From the NCBI RefSeq assembly GCF_002116905.1, contig NZ_CP015118.1, forward strand, positions 5,518,001-5,582,000: a stretch of DNA of 64,000 bases, in the 5' to 3' direction. Positions 16,648-24,978 of this stretch are shown piece by piece. Source of the stretch: Piscinibacter gummiphilus. GTDB taxonomy: Bacteria; Pseudomonadota; Gammaproteobacteria; Burkholderiales; Burkholderiaceae_C. Positions within the stretch are counted from its first letter, which is position 1. Each line of letters opens with the position of its first letter. Under the pieces are notes generated by a model, which was not told the origin of the DNA, searched no databases, and saw nothing but the letters and a program-made list of their open reading frames with translations. Position numbers and translations under genes: made by a program.

Positions 16648-17610
16648 GTGAACGTTCGATTCCTCTCCCGTGTTGCACTGGCCGCCATCGGCCTGTTCGC
16701 CGCCGCCGGCTGTTTCGCGCAAGGCAATCCGAAGACCACGATGGGCGTGTCGATCCCGTCGGCCACCCACGGCTGGGCCGGCGGTGTCGTCTACTGGGCC
16801 AACCGCACGAAGGCCGAACTCGAGAAGCAGTACCCCGAGATGAAGGTCATCGTGAAGACCGCCGGGTCGGCCAGCGAACAGGCCAACCAGGTGCAGGACC
16901 TGCAGACGGTCAACAAGATCGACACGCTCGTGATCCTGCCGTTCGAGTCCGCGCCGCTCACGCAGCCGGTGGCGCAGGTCAAGGGCAAGGGCGTGTTCGT
17001 CACCGTCGTCGACCGCGGCCTCACCGACACCAGCGCGCAGAACGCGTACGTCGCCGGCGACAACCCGGGCTTCGGCAAGGTGGCCGGCGAGTACGTCGCC
17101 AAGGCGCTCGGCGGCAAGGGCAACGTCGTGATTCTGCGGGGCATCCCGACCGTGATCGACAACCAGCGCGTGGACGCGTTCAACGCCGTGATGAAGGCGA
17201 ACCCGGGCATCAAGGTGCTCGACGCCAAACACGGCAACTGGAACCGCGACGACGCCTTCAAGGTGATGCAGGACTACCTCACGCGCTTCAAGCAGATCGA
17301 CGCGGTGTGGGCGTCCGACGACGACATGGCGGTCGGCGTGCAGAAGGCCATCGAGCAGGCGAAGCGAACCGACATCAAGCTCGTGCTCGGTGGCGCCGGG
17401 TCGAAGGACTACGTGAAGAAGGTCCTCGACGGCGACAAGGTCGTCACCGCCGACGTGACCTACTCGCCGAGCATGATCGCCGACGCGATGAAGCTCACCG
17501 CGGACGCGCGGGTGAAGGGCACGGCGATGCCTGCGACGACGATCATTCCGTCGGTGCTGATCACGAAGGAGAACGCGGCGAAGTACCACTTCCCCGATTC
17601 GCCGTTCTAA
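16648..17610 (+). CDS. Sugar ABC importer, periplasmic binding protein
   Basis: A 320-residue binding protein of the ribose/galactose type (peripla_BP_4). A signal peptide of about 25 residues ends in GCFAQG. The body shows the cluster B pattern with SEQANQVQDLQTV, VDRGL and DDDMAVGVQKAI. It starts with GTG at 16648, supported by AGGAG nine bases upstream. It is separated from the permease by 55 bases and is probably the most highly expressed member of the importer. Unusually it is encoded last in the operon. The ligand is unknown. Confidence 0.92.
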   Translation: MNVRFLSRVALAAIGLFAAAGCFAQGNPKTTMGVSIPSATHGWAGGVVYWANRTKAELEKQYPEMKVIVKTAGSASEQANQVQDLQTVNKIDTLVILPFESAPLTQPVAQVKGKGVFVTVVDRGLTDTSAQNAYVAGDNPGFGKVAGEYVAKALGGKGNVVILRGIPTVIDNQRVDAFNAVMKANPGIKVLDAKHGNWNRDDAFKVMQDYLTRFKQIDAVWASDDDMAVGVQKAIEQAKRTDIKLVLGGAGSKDYVKKVLDGDKVVTADVTYSPSMIADAMKLTADARVKGTAMPATTIIPSVLITKENAAKYHFPDSPF

Positions 17611-17627
17611 AGGCCCCCCCAGTCGGC

Positions 17628-17678
17628 TGGCGCCTCCTGCCCCCAGGGGGCGCCACGGGTCGCCCGGGAAACCCGGGC
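17628..17678. repeat. Two adjacent hairpins after the sugar operon
   Basis: TGGCGCC (17628-17634) pairs with GGCGCCA (17649-17655) around a C-run/G-run core, and GCCCGGG (17662-17668) pairs with CCCGGGC (17672-17678) over a 3-base loop. There is no T-run, so termination is uncertain. The core CCCCCAGGGGGCGCC closely resembles the element at 35511-35525, which suggests a dispersed palindromic repeat. Confidence 0.5.
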
Positions 17679-17782
17679 TCGCGTGTTGCTTGATCGGTCG
17701 GCGGCTTCGCGCGCCTCCGTCGGGATGACGGGCGTGGGTTGTGCTACAAACGCGCCGGTTCACCGACCGGTCCGCGCTTTCC

Positions 17783-18460
17783 ATGCCCACCACCCCGACG
17801 AAACCCCGCCCGGCCCGCAAGGCCGTGGTCCCCGCCGCCGAAGGCACCCGCCGCCACCGCCAGATCGCCGACAAGCGGGCCGCCATCCTCGGCGCCGCGC
17901 TGGGCCTGTTCTCGCGCTTCGGGCTGCACGGCACCACCATCGACCAGGTGGCCGCCGCGGCCGACGTGTCGAAGACGAACCTCTTCTACTACTTCGCGAA
18001 CAAGGAAGCGCTGTACGTGGCCGTGCTGCGCGACCTGCTCGACGTGTGGCTCGAACCGCTGCGCGCCTTCGCGGCGGACCAGGACCCGCACGAGGCCCTG
18101 GCCGGCTACATCCGCAGCAAGCTCGCGTTCTCGCGCGACCGGCCCGAAGCCTCGCGGCTGTTCTGCCTCGAGGTCATCCAGGGCGCCCCGCTGCTGCGCG
18201 ACGAACTCGCCAACGCGTTGCGCGCGCTGGTGGACGAGAAGGCCGGTGTGATCCGCACGTGGGTCGACGGCGGCCGCCTCGCCCCGGTGGACCCGCACCA
18301 CCTCGTCTTCGCACTGTGGGCGGTGACCCAGCACTACGCCGATTTCGCCACGCAGGTGGAACTGCTGACCGGCCGCACGCTCGCCGACCCCGACTTCTTC
18401 GAGGAGACGGTGGCGAACGTGCAGCGCATCGTGCTGCAGGGCGCGGAACCGCGCGCCTGA
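17783..18460 (+). CDS. rutR: Pyrimidine-utilisation regulator RutR
   Basis: A 225-residue TetR-family regulator. After a basic, proline-rich N-terminus of about 25 residues, the helix-turn-helix region (about 45-75) contains TTIDQVAAAADVSKTNLFYY, which is characteristic of RutR, and the C-terminal domain keeps the RutR pattern FCLEVIQGAPLL. In E. coli RutR binds uracil or thymine and controls the rut genes. Here it converges on rutF with a 10-base gap rather than being divergent from rutA as in E. coli. ATG at 17783 was chosen over an ATG 42 bases upstream that adds no recognised sequence. Confidence 0.9.
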   Translation: MPTTPTKPRPARKAVVPAAEGTRRHRQIADKRAAILGAALGLFSRFGLHGTTIDQVAAAADVSKTNLFYYFANKEALYVAVLRDLLDVWLEPLRAFAADQDPHEALAGYIRSKLAFSRDRPEASRLFCLEVIQGAPLLRDELANALRALVDEKAGVIRTWVDGGRLAPVDPHHLVFALWAVTQHYADFATQVELLTGRTLADPDFFEETVANVQRIVLQGAEPRA

Positions 18461-18470
18461 CGGCGGACGC

Positions 18471-18953
18471 TCAGGGGGCCAGCCGCAGCTCGTGGTAGGC
18501 CCGGCCGAAGTACACGAGCGCATGCGGCTCCGCGTGCGCCGCCAGCGACTGCACCTCGCAGAACAGCACATCGTGTGTGCCGACCTCGGTGCGGCGCACC
18601 ACGCGGCAGTCGAACGACACGGCCGCGTCGTCGAGCACCGGCGCGCCGGTCGACTCGGCGTGCCACGCCACGCCGGCGAAGCGTTCCGCCATCGGCGTCT
18701 TGCCGCCGAAGAGGCCCGAGACCGCCTGCTGCCCCGCCCCCAGCGCGTTCACGCACAGCGCGTCGTTCGCGGCGAACACCGGGTACACCGAGGCGCCCCG
18801 GTTCAGGCACACGAGCAGCGTGGGCGGGTCGTCGGTCACGCTGCACACCGCGGTGGCGGTGAAGCCCGCGCGGCCGGCCGGACCGTCGGTGGTGACGATG
18901 TTGACGGCCGCCCCCAGGCGGGCCATCGCGTCGCGGAAGTCGGTCTTGTCCAT
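18471..18953 (-). CDS. rutF: Flavin reductase RutF
   Basis: A 160-residue NADH:FMN reductase that supplies reduced FMN to the RutA monooxygenase. The flavin-reductase domain covers the whole protein, with GFTATAVCSVTDDPPTLLVC and the late HDVLFCEV segment. It is the last gene of the operon, 2 bases after rutD. Pairing with rutA, B, C and D fixes the assignment. Confidence 0.93.
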   Translation of the reverse strand: MDKTDFRDAMARLGAAVNIVTTDGPAGRAGFTATAVCSVTDDPPTLLVCLNRGASVYPVFAANDALCVNALGAGQQAVSGLFGGKTPMAERFAGVAWHAESTGAPVLDDAAVSFDCRVVRRTEVGTHDVLFCEVQSLAAHAEPHALVYFGRAYHELRLAP

Positions 18954-18955
18954 CG

Positions 18956-19756
18956 TCACACCTCGCCAGTCACCGCGACCTCGGACAGGAACGCGATCAG
19001 CTGCGCGTTGAACACGTCCGCCTCCGTCACGGTGTGCGCATGGCCACCGTGGGGAACGGCCTGCAGCGTCGCACCGGGCAGGCCCTCGGCGAGGCGCTGC
19101 GACCGCGTCCAGGGCACCAGCACGTCGTCCATCGCCGCGGCCACCAGCACGGGCGCGGTGACCTCGCCGAGGCGCGCATCGACGTCGAACGCCCGCAGCG
19201 CACCGATGCGCGCGCGCATCGTGGCCTCGCCGGGGAAGTGCGCGAAGGCGTGGTCCACCTCGGCCTGCACACGCGAGGCGTTCGCGGCGGCCCAGGCCGC
19301 GGGGTACAGGAAGATCGGCTGCGCCTCCACGTAGGCGCGCGGGCCCACGGCGCCCAGCAGCGCCAGCCGCGCGTCGAAGCAGCGCGCCGAATGCGGGTTC
19401 GGCGCCGACCAGGCGTTGACGAGCACCAGGCTGTCGACCCGCTCCGGCGCATCGAGCGCGAGCTGCAGGCCCACGAGGCCGCCGAGCGCGTGGCCCATCA
19501 GGTGGCACGACGCCGTGCCGCTGGCGTCGAGCACCTCGACCACGTCGCGGGCCATGTGGGCGATGGTGTACGGCGCGGGCAGCGTGTCGGCGCTGCGGCC
19601 CGTGCCGCGCTGGTCGTACGCGATCACGCGGTAGCCGGCGGCCAGCAGCGCCGGCAGCTGCGGCTGCCAGAACGCGGCCGCGCCGCCGAGGCCGGAGGAC
19701 AGCAGCACGGTGGGCGCGCCGTCCGGCCCATGCACGTCGAAGCGGACCGTCGCCAT
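18956..19756 (-). CDS. rutD: RutD, alpha/beta-hydrolase-fold protein of uracil breakdown
   Basis: A 266-residue alpha/beta-hydrolase-fold protein. The nucleophile elbow reads GHALGG, with Ala where hydrolases have Ser; the same substitution is known in E. coli RutD, which is thought to speed carbamate breakdown (aminoacrylate/carbamate steps) without a classical triad. The oxyanion segment LSSGLGG (about 19-25) and late His in PHGGHAHTV are present. It lies 2 bases from rutC and 2 bases from rutF, so the operon is tightly coupled. Confidence 0.93.
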   Translation of the reverse strand: MATVRFDVHGPDGAPTVLLSSGLGGAAAFWQPQLPALLAAGYRVIAYDQRGTGRSADTLPAPYTIAHMARDVVEVLDASGTASCHLMGHALGGLVGLQLALDAPERVDSLVLVNAWSAPNPHSARCFDARLALLGAVGPRAYVEAQPIFLYPAAWAAANASRVQAEVDHAFAHFPGEATMRARIGALRAFDVDARLGEVTAPVLVAAAMDDVLVPWTRSQRLAEGLPGATLQAVPHGGHAHTVTEADVFNAQLIAFLSEVAVTGEV

Positions 19757-19758
19757 GG

Positions 19759-20151
19759 TCAGGCCTTCTTGCCGACGTGGGCGATGGACGCGATCTCGAC
19801 GAGCGCGTCGGGTTTCACGAGGCCGCACTGGATGCAGTAGCGCGCCGGCTTCACGCCGGGGAAGAACTCGGCGTACACCGCGTTGATCTTCCCGTAGTCG
19901 GCCCAGTCCTTCAGCATGATCATGTTGAAGGTGACGTCGTCCATCGTGCCGCCGGCGGCCTCGACGACCCCCTTGATGATGGTCAGCACGTGTCGCGTCT
20001 GCGCGGTGGCGTCGCCCACGTGCACGACGTTGTTGTCCTTGTCGAACGGCAGCGTGCCGGACACGTACAGCACGCCGTCGGCGAGGGTGCCGGGCACGAA
20101 CGGGGCGATGGGGACGCCGGTGCCCGGCGGGATGATGGCGGTCTTGGGCAT
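19759..20151 (-). CDS. rutC: RutC, Rid-family 3-aminoacrylate deaminase
   Basis: A 130-residue RidA/YjgF-family trimer-forming protein. The family's VLYVSGTLPFD (about 27-37) and late PARYCIQCGLVKPDALVEI (about 103-121) are clear; the latter contains the RutC-typical cysteine-rich stretch. It converts or helps deaminate 3-aminoacrylate to malonic semialdehyde. It sits between rutB (30-base gap) and rutD. Confidence 0.94.
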   Translation of the reverse strand: MPKTAIIPPGTGVPIAPFVPGTLADGVLYVSGTLPFDKDNNVVHVGDATAQTRHVLTIIKGVVEAAGGTMDDVTFNMIMLKDWADYGKINAVYAEFFPGVKPARYCIQCGLVKPDALVEIASIAHVGKKA

Positions 20152-20181
20152 GCGAGTTCTCCGGAGGAAGGTAGGGAGCGA

Positions 20182-20922
20182 TCAGGCCGCGACGGTGCGG
20201 CGGAAGTCGGCGACGGTGGACACCCACCCGAAGAAGGTCTCGACGTTGTAGACCGAGGCCTTCTGGATGGCGGGGCCGCCCAGTTCGTGGGTGGCGTCCT
20301 CCAGCATCACGGCGAAGTACTCGAGGTGGAACGCGTCGCGCAGCGACGACTCCACGCACACGTTCGTCGCGATGCCGGTGAACACGAGGTTGCGGATGCC
20401 GCGCGCGCGCAGCGTGCTGTCGAGGGTGCTGTTGAAGAACCCGCTGTAGCGCGTCTTCGGCACCACGATGTCTCCCGGCGCGGGCTTCAGCGCGTCGACC
20501 AGTTCGTAGTCCCAGCCGCCCTCCGCCAGGAACTTGCCCGACAGCTCGGGCCGGCGGCGCATGGTCTTCAGCGCGTTCGACTTGTGCCAGTTCGGCGAGC
20601 CGGGACCGCCGGCCTTCACGTAGTCGGGGTCCCAGCCGTTCTGCAGGAACACCACGAGGATGCCGGCGCGGCGCGCCGCCTCGACGGTGGCCACGATGTT
20701 GTCGATCACCCCCTTCGCGCCGGAGATGTCGAAGCCCGCGGTGTCGACGTAGCCGCCTTCGGTGGCGTAGGCGTTCTGCATGTCGACGACCACCAGCGCG
20801 GTGTTCGCGGCATGGAACGCGAGCGGCTCGGGCCGCGCCGGCAGCACGAGCGGTGCGGGAGCGCCCGGCGCGTTCGGCACGCCCGCGGGCACGGTGGAGG
20901 TGAGCGTGGTGTTCGTCTTCAT
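20182..20922 (-). CDS. rutB: RutB, ureidoacrylate amidohydrolase
   Basis: A 246-residue isochorismatase-like cysteine hydrolase. The catalytic triad is Asp47 (VVDMQN), Lys156 (PKTRY) and Cys189 (TNVCVES). It hydrolyses ureidoacrylate peracid to release 3-aminoacrylate. The first 35 residues are a low-complexity Pro/Ala-rich extension. Its ATG overlaps the rutA stop (ATGA), giving translational coupling of the first two enzymes. Confidence 0.94.
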   Translation of the reverse strand: MKTNTTLTSTVPAGVPNAPGAPAPLVLPARPEPLAFHAANTALVVVDMQNAYATEGGYVDTAGFDISGAKGVIDNIVATVEAARRAGILVVFLQNGWDPDYVKAGGPGSPNWHKSNALKTMRRRPELSGKFLAEGGWDYELVDALKPAPGDIVVPKTRYSGFFNSTLDSTLRARGIRNLVFTGIATNVCVESSLRDAFHLEYFAVMLEDATHELGGPAIQKASVYNVETFFGWVSTVADFRRTVAA

Positions 20923-22034
20923 GCGGCGGCCAGCTCCGGCTTGGTGACACGCGACGGCACCTGGGCCTCGACGTGCGCGCGGCTCGCCATCAGCGGCTGG
21001 ATGCGCGAGCCGAAGGCCTCGACGCCCGCGACGAAGTCGTCGAAGGTCAGCAGCACACCCTCGGTGCCCGGCACCTCGGCCATCTCGTCGAGCAACTTCG
21101 CCACGGTGGCGTACGAGCCCACGAGCGTGCCCATGTTGATGTTCACCGCGGACGTGGGGTCGGCCATCTGGCGCACGTTGGTGTCCGAGCCCGACTTGGT
21201 GTCGACCGCACTCTGCTGGCCGAGCCAGGCGATGGCCTCCTGGTCGGCGCCCGCCTTGTAGTGCTCCCACTTGGCGCGGGCCGCCTCGTCGGTCTCGTCG
21301 GCGATCACCATCACGAGCACGTAGGTGCTGACGTCGCGGCCCGTGGCGGCCGTGGCCTCGATCAGCTTTTCCGCCGCCGGCGCGAAGGCCTTCGGCGTGT
21401 TCACGCCCTTGCCGAAGCAGAAGTTGTAGTCGGCGTACTTCGCGGAGAACGCCATGCCGGCATCGCTCTGGCCCGCGCAGATCACCTTCATCGGCGCCTG
21501 CGGCATCGGGCTCACGCGGCAGTCGTCCATCTGGAAGTGTTCGCCCTTGAAGTCGGACTTCCCCGTGGTCCAGAGGTCACGCAGCACCTGCACGTACTCC
21601 GAGAGGTACTGGTAGCGCGTGCCGAAGAACTGGTCGCCCGGCCACAGGCCCATCTGCGAATACTCGGGCCGCTGCCAGCCCGTCACGAGGTTCACGCCGA
21701 AGCGGCCGCCCGAGATGGAGTCGATGGTGGAGGCCATGCGCGCGACGATGGCCGGCGGCATCGTGAGCGTCGCGGCGGTGGCGAAGAGCTGGATGCGCGA
21801 CGTGACCGCGGCCAGGCCCGCCATCAGCGTGAACGACTCCAGGTTGTGGTCCCAGAACTCCGTCTTGCCGCCGAACCCGCGCAGCTTGATCATCGACAGC
21901 GCGAAGTCGAAGCCGTGGGCCTCGGCCTTCACGACGATCTCCTTGTTCAGCTCGAACGTCGGCCGGTACTGCGGCGCGTTCTCGGAGATCAGCCAGCCGT
22001 TGTTGCCGATGGGAATGAATACGCCGACCTTCAT
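20919..22034 (-). CDS. rutA: RutA, pyrimidine monooxygenase
   Basis: A 371-residue flavin-dependent monooxygenase of the bacterial luciferase superfamily that opens the uracil ring with FMNH2 and O2. The N-terminus KVGVFIPIGNNGWL and the segments NLVTGWQRPEYSQMG and KVICAGQSDAGM are RutA hallmarks. I chose ATG at 22034, preceded by GAGGTG; a GTG at 22043 is possible. It is the first gene of the operon and the palindrome at 22160-22194 lies 126 bases upstream. Confidence 0.95.
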   Translation of the reverse strand: MKVGVFIPIGNNGWLISENAPQYRPTFELNKEIVVKAEAHGFDFALSMIKLRGFGGKTEFWDHNLESFTLMAGLAAVTSRIQLFATAATLTMPPAIVARMASTIDSISGGRFGVNLVTGWQRPEYSQMGLWPGDQFFGTRYQYLSEYVQVLRDLWTTGKSDFKGEHFQMDDCRVSPMPQAPMKVICAGQSDAGMAFSAKYADYNFCFGKGVNTPKAFAPAAEKLIEATAATGRDVSTYVLVMVIADETDEAARAKWEHYKAGADQEAIAWLGQQSAVDTKSGSDTNVRQMADPTSAVNINMGTLVGSYATVAKLLDEMAEVPGTEGVLLTFDDFVAGVEAFGSRIQPLMASRAHVEAQVPSRVTKPELAAA

Positions 22035-22159
22035 GGGAAGCACCTCGAAAGGGTGGGGGCGCCCGGTGCACCCCCTTCGACGGAGCCCTTCTGCACGGGG
22101 CGTGCCAGCCGAAATTCCGCTTAAAAATCAACGACTTGCCAGAAAGTGCCCTCTGTTTG

Positions 22160-22194
22160 CAGACCATTTGATCCACTTTGGATCACCAAGTCTG
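22160..22194. promoter_or_regulatory. Nested palindrome upstream of the rut operon
   Basis: TGATCCA (22169-22175) and TGGATCA (22179-22185) form a perfect repeat around CTT; CAGAC (22160-22164) and GTCTG (22190-22194) form outer arms. The TTGATCCA...TGGATCA core recalls the E. coli RutR box (TTGACCA-N2-TGGTCAA) in layout. It is a likely RutR operator; binding is inferred. Confidence 0.65.
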
Positions 22195-22305
22195 GTGCAC
22201 CGTCCCCCTGCCGGTGCACCCGCCACAAATGAAACGTGGGCGAAGCGCGGTTGATACAGGGGCTGCGGAGACTCCGGTCCACGTTCAACCCTCTCCCGAC
22301 CCTCC

Positions 22306-22473
22306 ATGAAACAGACCGACCTGCTCCTTCCGTCCGTGCTCTTCGCGGCGCTGCTCGGCGCCGCCACGCTGGTGTTCGCCGTCGACGAACCCCGCACCGA
22401 GGTGTTCGCATCCCCCGCCCTGGTGAGCACCCTGGTGGGTGGGGTCAGTCCCCACCTCTTGATGGCGCCGTGA
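22306..22473 (+). CDS. Possible 55-residue single-span membrane protein
   Basis: A short open frame, ATG at 22306 to TGA at 22471-22473, would encode 55 residues. After the charged start KQTD comes one hydrophobic segment (LLLPSVLFAALLGAATLVFAV, about residues 6-26), then a short tail containing DEPRTEV. This looks like a genuine small membrane protein or an uncleaved signal anchor, but the ribosome-binding site is weak. It ends 46 bases before the sensor kinase and could be co-transcribed with it. I do not recognise a family. Confidence 0.4.
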   Translation: MKQTDLLLPSVLFAALLGAATLVFAVDEPRTEVFASPALVSTLVGGVSPHLLMAP

Positions 22474-22519
22474 CGCGCATTCGCTGCTATCTTCCGGGGG
22501 ACCGTATCCGGCACCCGGC

Positions 22520-24883
22520 ATGACGACGCACCCGTTCCTTCGCACCCTGACCGGCAAGATCCTCCTCCGACTGGCGGGCGGCGGGGCCGTGGTGCTGCTG
22601 CTGACGAGCGTGTTCGGCACCTACGTGCTCTACCGCCAGGCCGAGGAGCAGGCGCTGCAGCGGCTCGCGGACATGGTGGTGGAGCGCGCCCGGCTGGCCC
22701 AGCACGTGCTGCACCACACGGCCGAGACGGTGAACCCGCTCGGCGCCACCCCGGTGGAGGCCTGGACGCCGTACCAGAGCGCCGACTTCCTGATCCGCAT
22801 GCTGCCGCCCCCCTCCGGCATGGGCCGCCACATGCTGTTCATGGGCGACGGGCAACTCATCGCCGACAGCACGCTCGGCGACGCCGTCTGGAAGGACGTG
22901 GGCCGCTACCCGCTGAGCCGCCTCGGCGGCGACCTGCCCGACGCCCTGATGGCCGCCGCGTCGGACGCCTACGGCGACGTGCGCACCGGCTTCAGCCCGC
23001 GCAGCGACGTGTACTTCGCCGTCGCCCGCATCGAACGCGCCGGCTGGTACATCGCCACCGCGGTGCCGGGCGCGTCCATCCGCGCGCAGGCCTGGGCGCC
23101 GGCGCTGTGGGCGTTCGGCCTGGGCCTCCTCGTGCTGCTGGGCCTGCTGCTGATCTTCTCGCGCGTGCTGCGCCGCCACGTGGCCGCGCCGCTGGGCGTG
23201 CTGACGCTCGCGGCCGAGCGGCTGTCGGCCGGCGACACCAGCGTGCGCCTGCCCGAAAGCCGCGACGACGAACTCGGCCGCCTCGGCGCCGCGTTCAACC
23301 ACATGGCCGGCAACGTCGCGGAACGCGATGCCGCGCTGCGCGAGGACAAGCGCCAGATCGAGATGGCCCTCACCTCGCTGCGCATGACCGAGGAACGCTG
23401 GCGCGCGATGACGGACAACGCGTCCGACTTCATCGCCGTGGTCAACGAACAGGGCGTGTTCCGCTACGTCAGCCCGCCCGTCGAACGCATGCTGGGCTTC
23501 ACGCCCGAGGAGATGGTGGGCCGCGGCGCGCTGTCGCTGCTGCACCCCGACGACCTCGACCGCATCCGCCCCCGCCTCGCCAACCCCACCGGCATCCCGT
23601 CGCAGTTCCGCTACCGGCACAAGGACAACCGCTGGCGCGTGCTCGAAGCCGTGGGCCGCAACCTGCGCGACCACCCCGCCGTGCTGGGCCTCGTGCTCAA
23701 CGTGCGCGACGTCACCGAGACGGCCCATGCCGAGGAGGAACTGGCCCGCCAGCGCGATTCGCTGCACCAGAGCGAGAAGCTCTCGGCCCTCGGCGGCCTG
23801 CTGGCCGGCGTGGCGCACGAGCTGAACAACCCGCTCGCGGTGGTGGTGGGCCGTGCGAGCCAGCTCGAGTCCGATGCCGAGAGCATGGCCGACCGCAACA
23901 CGGCCGCGAAGATCCGCCAGGCCGCCGAACGCTGCGCGCGCATCGTCAAGACCTTCCTCGCGATGGCGCGCCGCCAGGAGTCGGTGCGCGAGCCGGTGGA
24001 CCTGAACAAGGTCATCAACGACGCGCTCGACGTGCTGACCTACACGCTGCGCAGCGGCGGCGTGACCCTCGACCTCCAGCTGGCGCCGAACCTGCCGCCG
24101 GTGCTGGCCGATGCCGACCAGCTGGGCCAGGTCTTCATGAACCTGTTCACCAACGCCCACCAGGCGATGGCCTCGCGGCCGGGAACGCGGGTGCTGAAGA
24201 TCGCCAGCCACGCGGTGCCCGACCAGGCGAAGGTGCAGGTGACCGTCACCGACTCGGGCCCCGGCATCTCGCCGGAGCTGCGCAGCCGCATCTTCGAACC
24301 GTTCTTCACCACGAAGGCCGTCGGCGAAGGCACGGGCGTGGGCCTGTCGGTGAGCCTCGGCATCGTGCAGTCGCACAACGGCACGCTGCGCCTCGGCGAC
24401 GCCGACGGCGACGGCGCGTGTTTCGTGCTGTCGCTGCCGGCCCTGCGCTCGATGGCGCCCCGCCCCAACGGGTCCGCCACCACGGCTTCGGCCCACGACC
24501 CGCGGCATGGCGCGCGCATCCTCGTGGTCGACGACGAGGTGGACATCGCCGAGATCCTCCGCGACATCCTGACGCCCGCCGGCCACCGCATCACGCTGAC
24601 CCACAACGGCCTCGACGCGCTGCGCCGACTCGACGCCGAGCCGTTCGACCTGGTGCTCACCGACCTGAAGATGCCGGGCCTCGACGGGCCCGCGCTGTAC
24701 GCGGAGCTGTCGCGCCGGCATCCGCACCTCGCGCACCGCGTGATCGCCATCACCGGCGACACGCTGGGCTCCACCGCGCGCGAGTTCGTGCGCACGAGCC
24801 AGGTGCCGGTGATCGACAAACCCTTCGAGCCCAACGACGTGCTGACGCGGGTCGCCGCGCAGCTGGCGGTGCCCGTCGGCTGA
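22520..24883 (+). CDS. Hybrid sensor histidine kinase with receiver domain
   Basis: A 787-residue membrane kinase. Order: TM1 (about 14-37), an extracytoplasmic sensor region (38-193), TM2 (194-215), HAMP (about 216-268), PAS (about 293-400), HisKA with phospho-acceptor His433 (VAHELNNPLA), HATPase with GTGVGLSVS (604-612), and a C-terminal receiver whose phospho-acceptor is Asp715 (LTDLKMPG). The NtrB-like H-box and attached receiver suggest a phosphorelay, but no phosphotransfer protein or output regulator is adjacent. The signal is unknown. Confidence 0.94.
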   Translation: MTTHPFLRTLTGKILLRLAGGGAVVLLLTSVFGTYVLYRQAEEQALQRLADMVVERARLAQHVLHHTAETVNPLGATPVEAWTPYQSADFLIRMLPPPSGMGRHMLFMGDGQLIADSTLGDAVWKDVGRYPLSRLGGDLPDALMAAASDAYGDVRTGFSPRSDVYFAVARIERAGWYIATAVPGASIRAQAWAPALWAFGLGLLVLLGLLLIFSRVLRRHVAAPLGVLTLAAERLSAGDTSVRLPESRDDELGRLGAAFNHMAGNVAERDAALREDKRQIEMALTSLRMTEERWRAMTDNASDFIAVVNEQGVFRYVSPPVERMLGFTPEEMVGRGALSLLHPDDLDRIRPRLANPTGIPSQFRYRHKDNRWRVLEAVGRNLRDHPAVLGLVLNVRDVTETAHAEEELARQRDSLHQSEKLSALGGLLAGVAHELNNPLAVVVGRASQLESDAESMADRNTAAKIRQAAERCARIVKTFLAMARRQESVREPVDLNKVINDALDVLTYTLRSGGVTLDLQLAPNLPPVLADADQLGQVFMNLFTNAHQAMASRPGTRVLKIASHAVPDQAKVQVTVTDSGPGISPELRSRIFEPFFTTKAVGEGTGVGLSVSLGIVQSHNGTLRLGDADGDGACFVLSLPALRSMAPRPNGSATTASAHDPRHGARILVVDDEVDIAEILRDILTPAGHRITLTHNGLDALRRLDAEPFDLVLTDLKMPGLDGPALYAELSRRHPHLAHRVIAITGDTLGSTAREFVRTSQVPVIDKPFEPNDVLTRVAAQLAVPVG

Positions 24884-24978
24884 CGCCCCTGTCCTTTGGT
24901 GCAGGGGACACACGGCCCGCCCCGATTCGGCATATGCTGCATCGAGCGGCCGGAACGGCCGTGCCGAGGAGACACCCC

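Noticed and set aside
22124..22145. Sequence resembling a sigma-54 promoter (TGGCA-N5-TTG) upstream of rutA
   Set aside because: The -12 GC is replaced by AT at the required spacing, so the match is too poor to claim.
22487..24913. 808-codon minus-strand frame opposite the sensor kinase
   Set aside because: The plus-strand kinase has a complete domain set. The opposite frame is compositionally biased and lacks a plausible start region.
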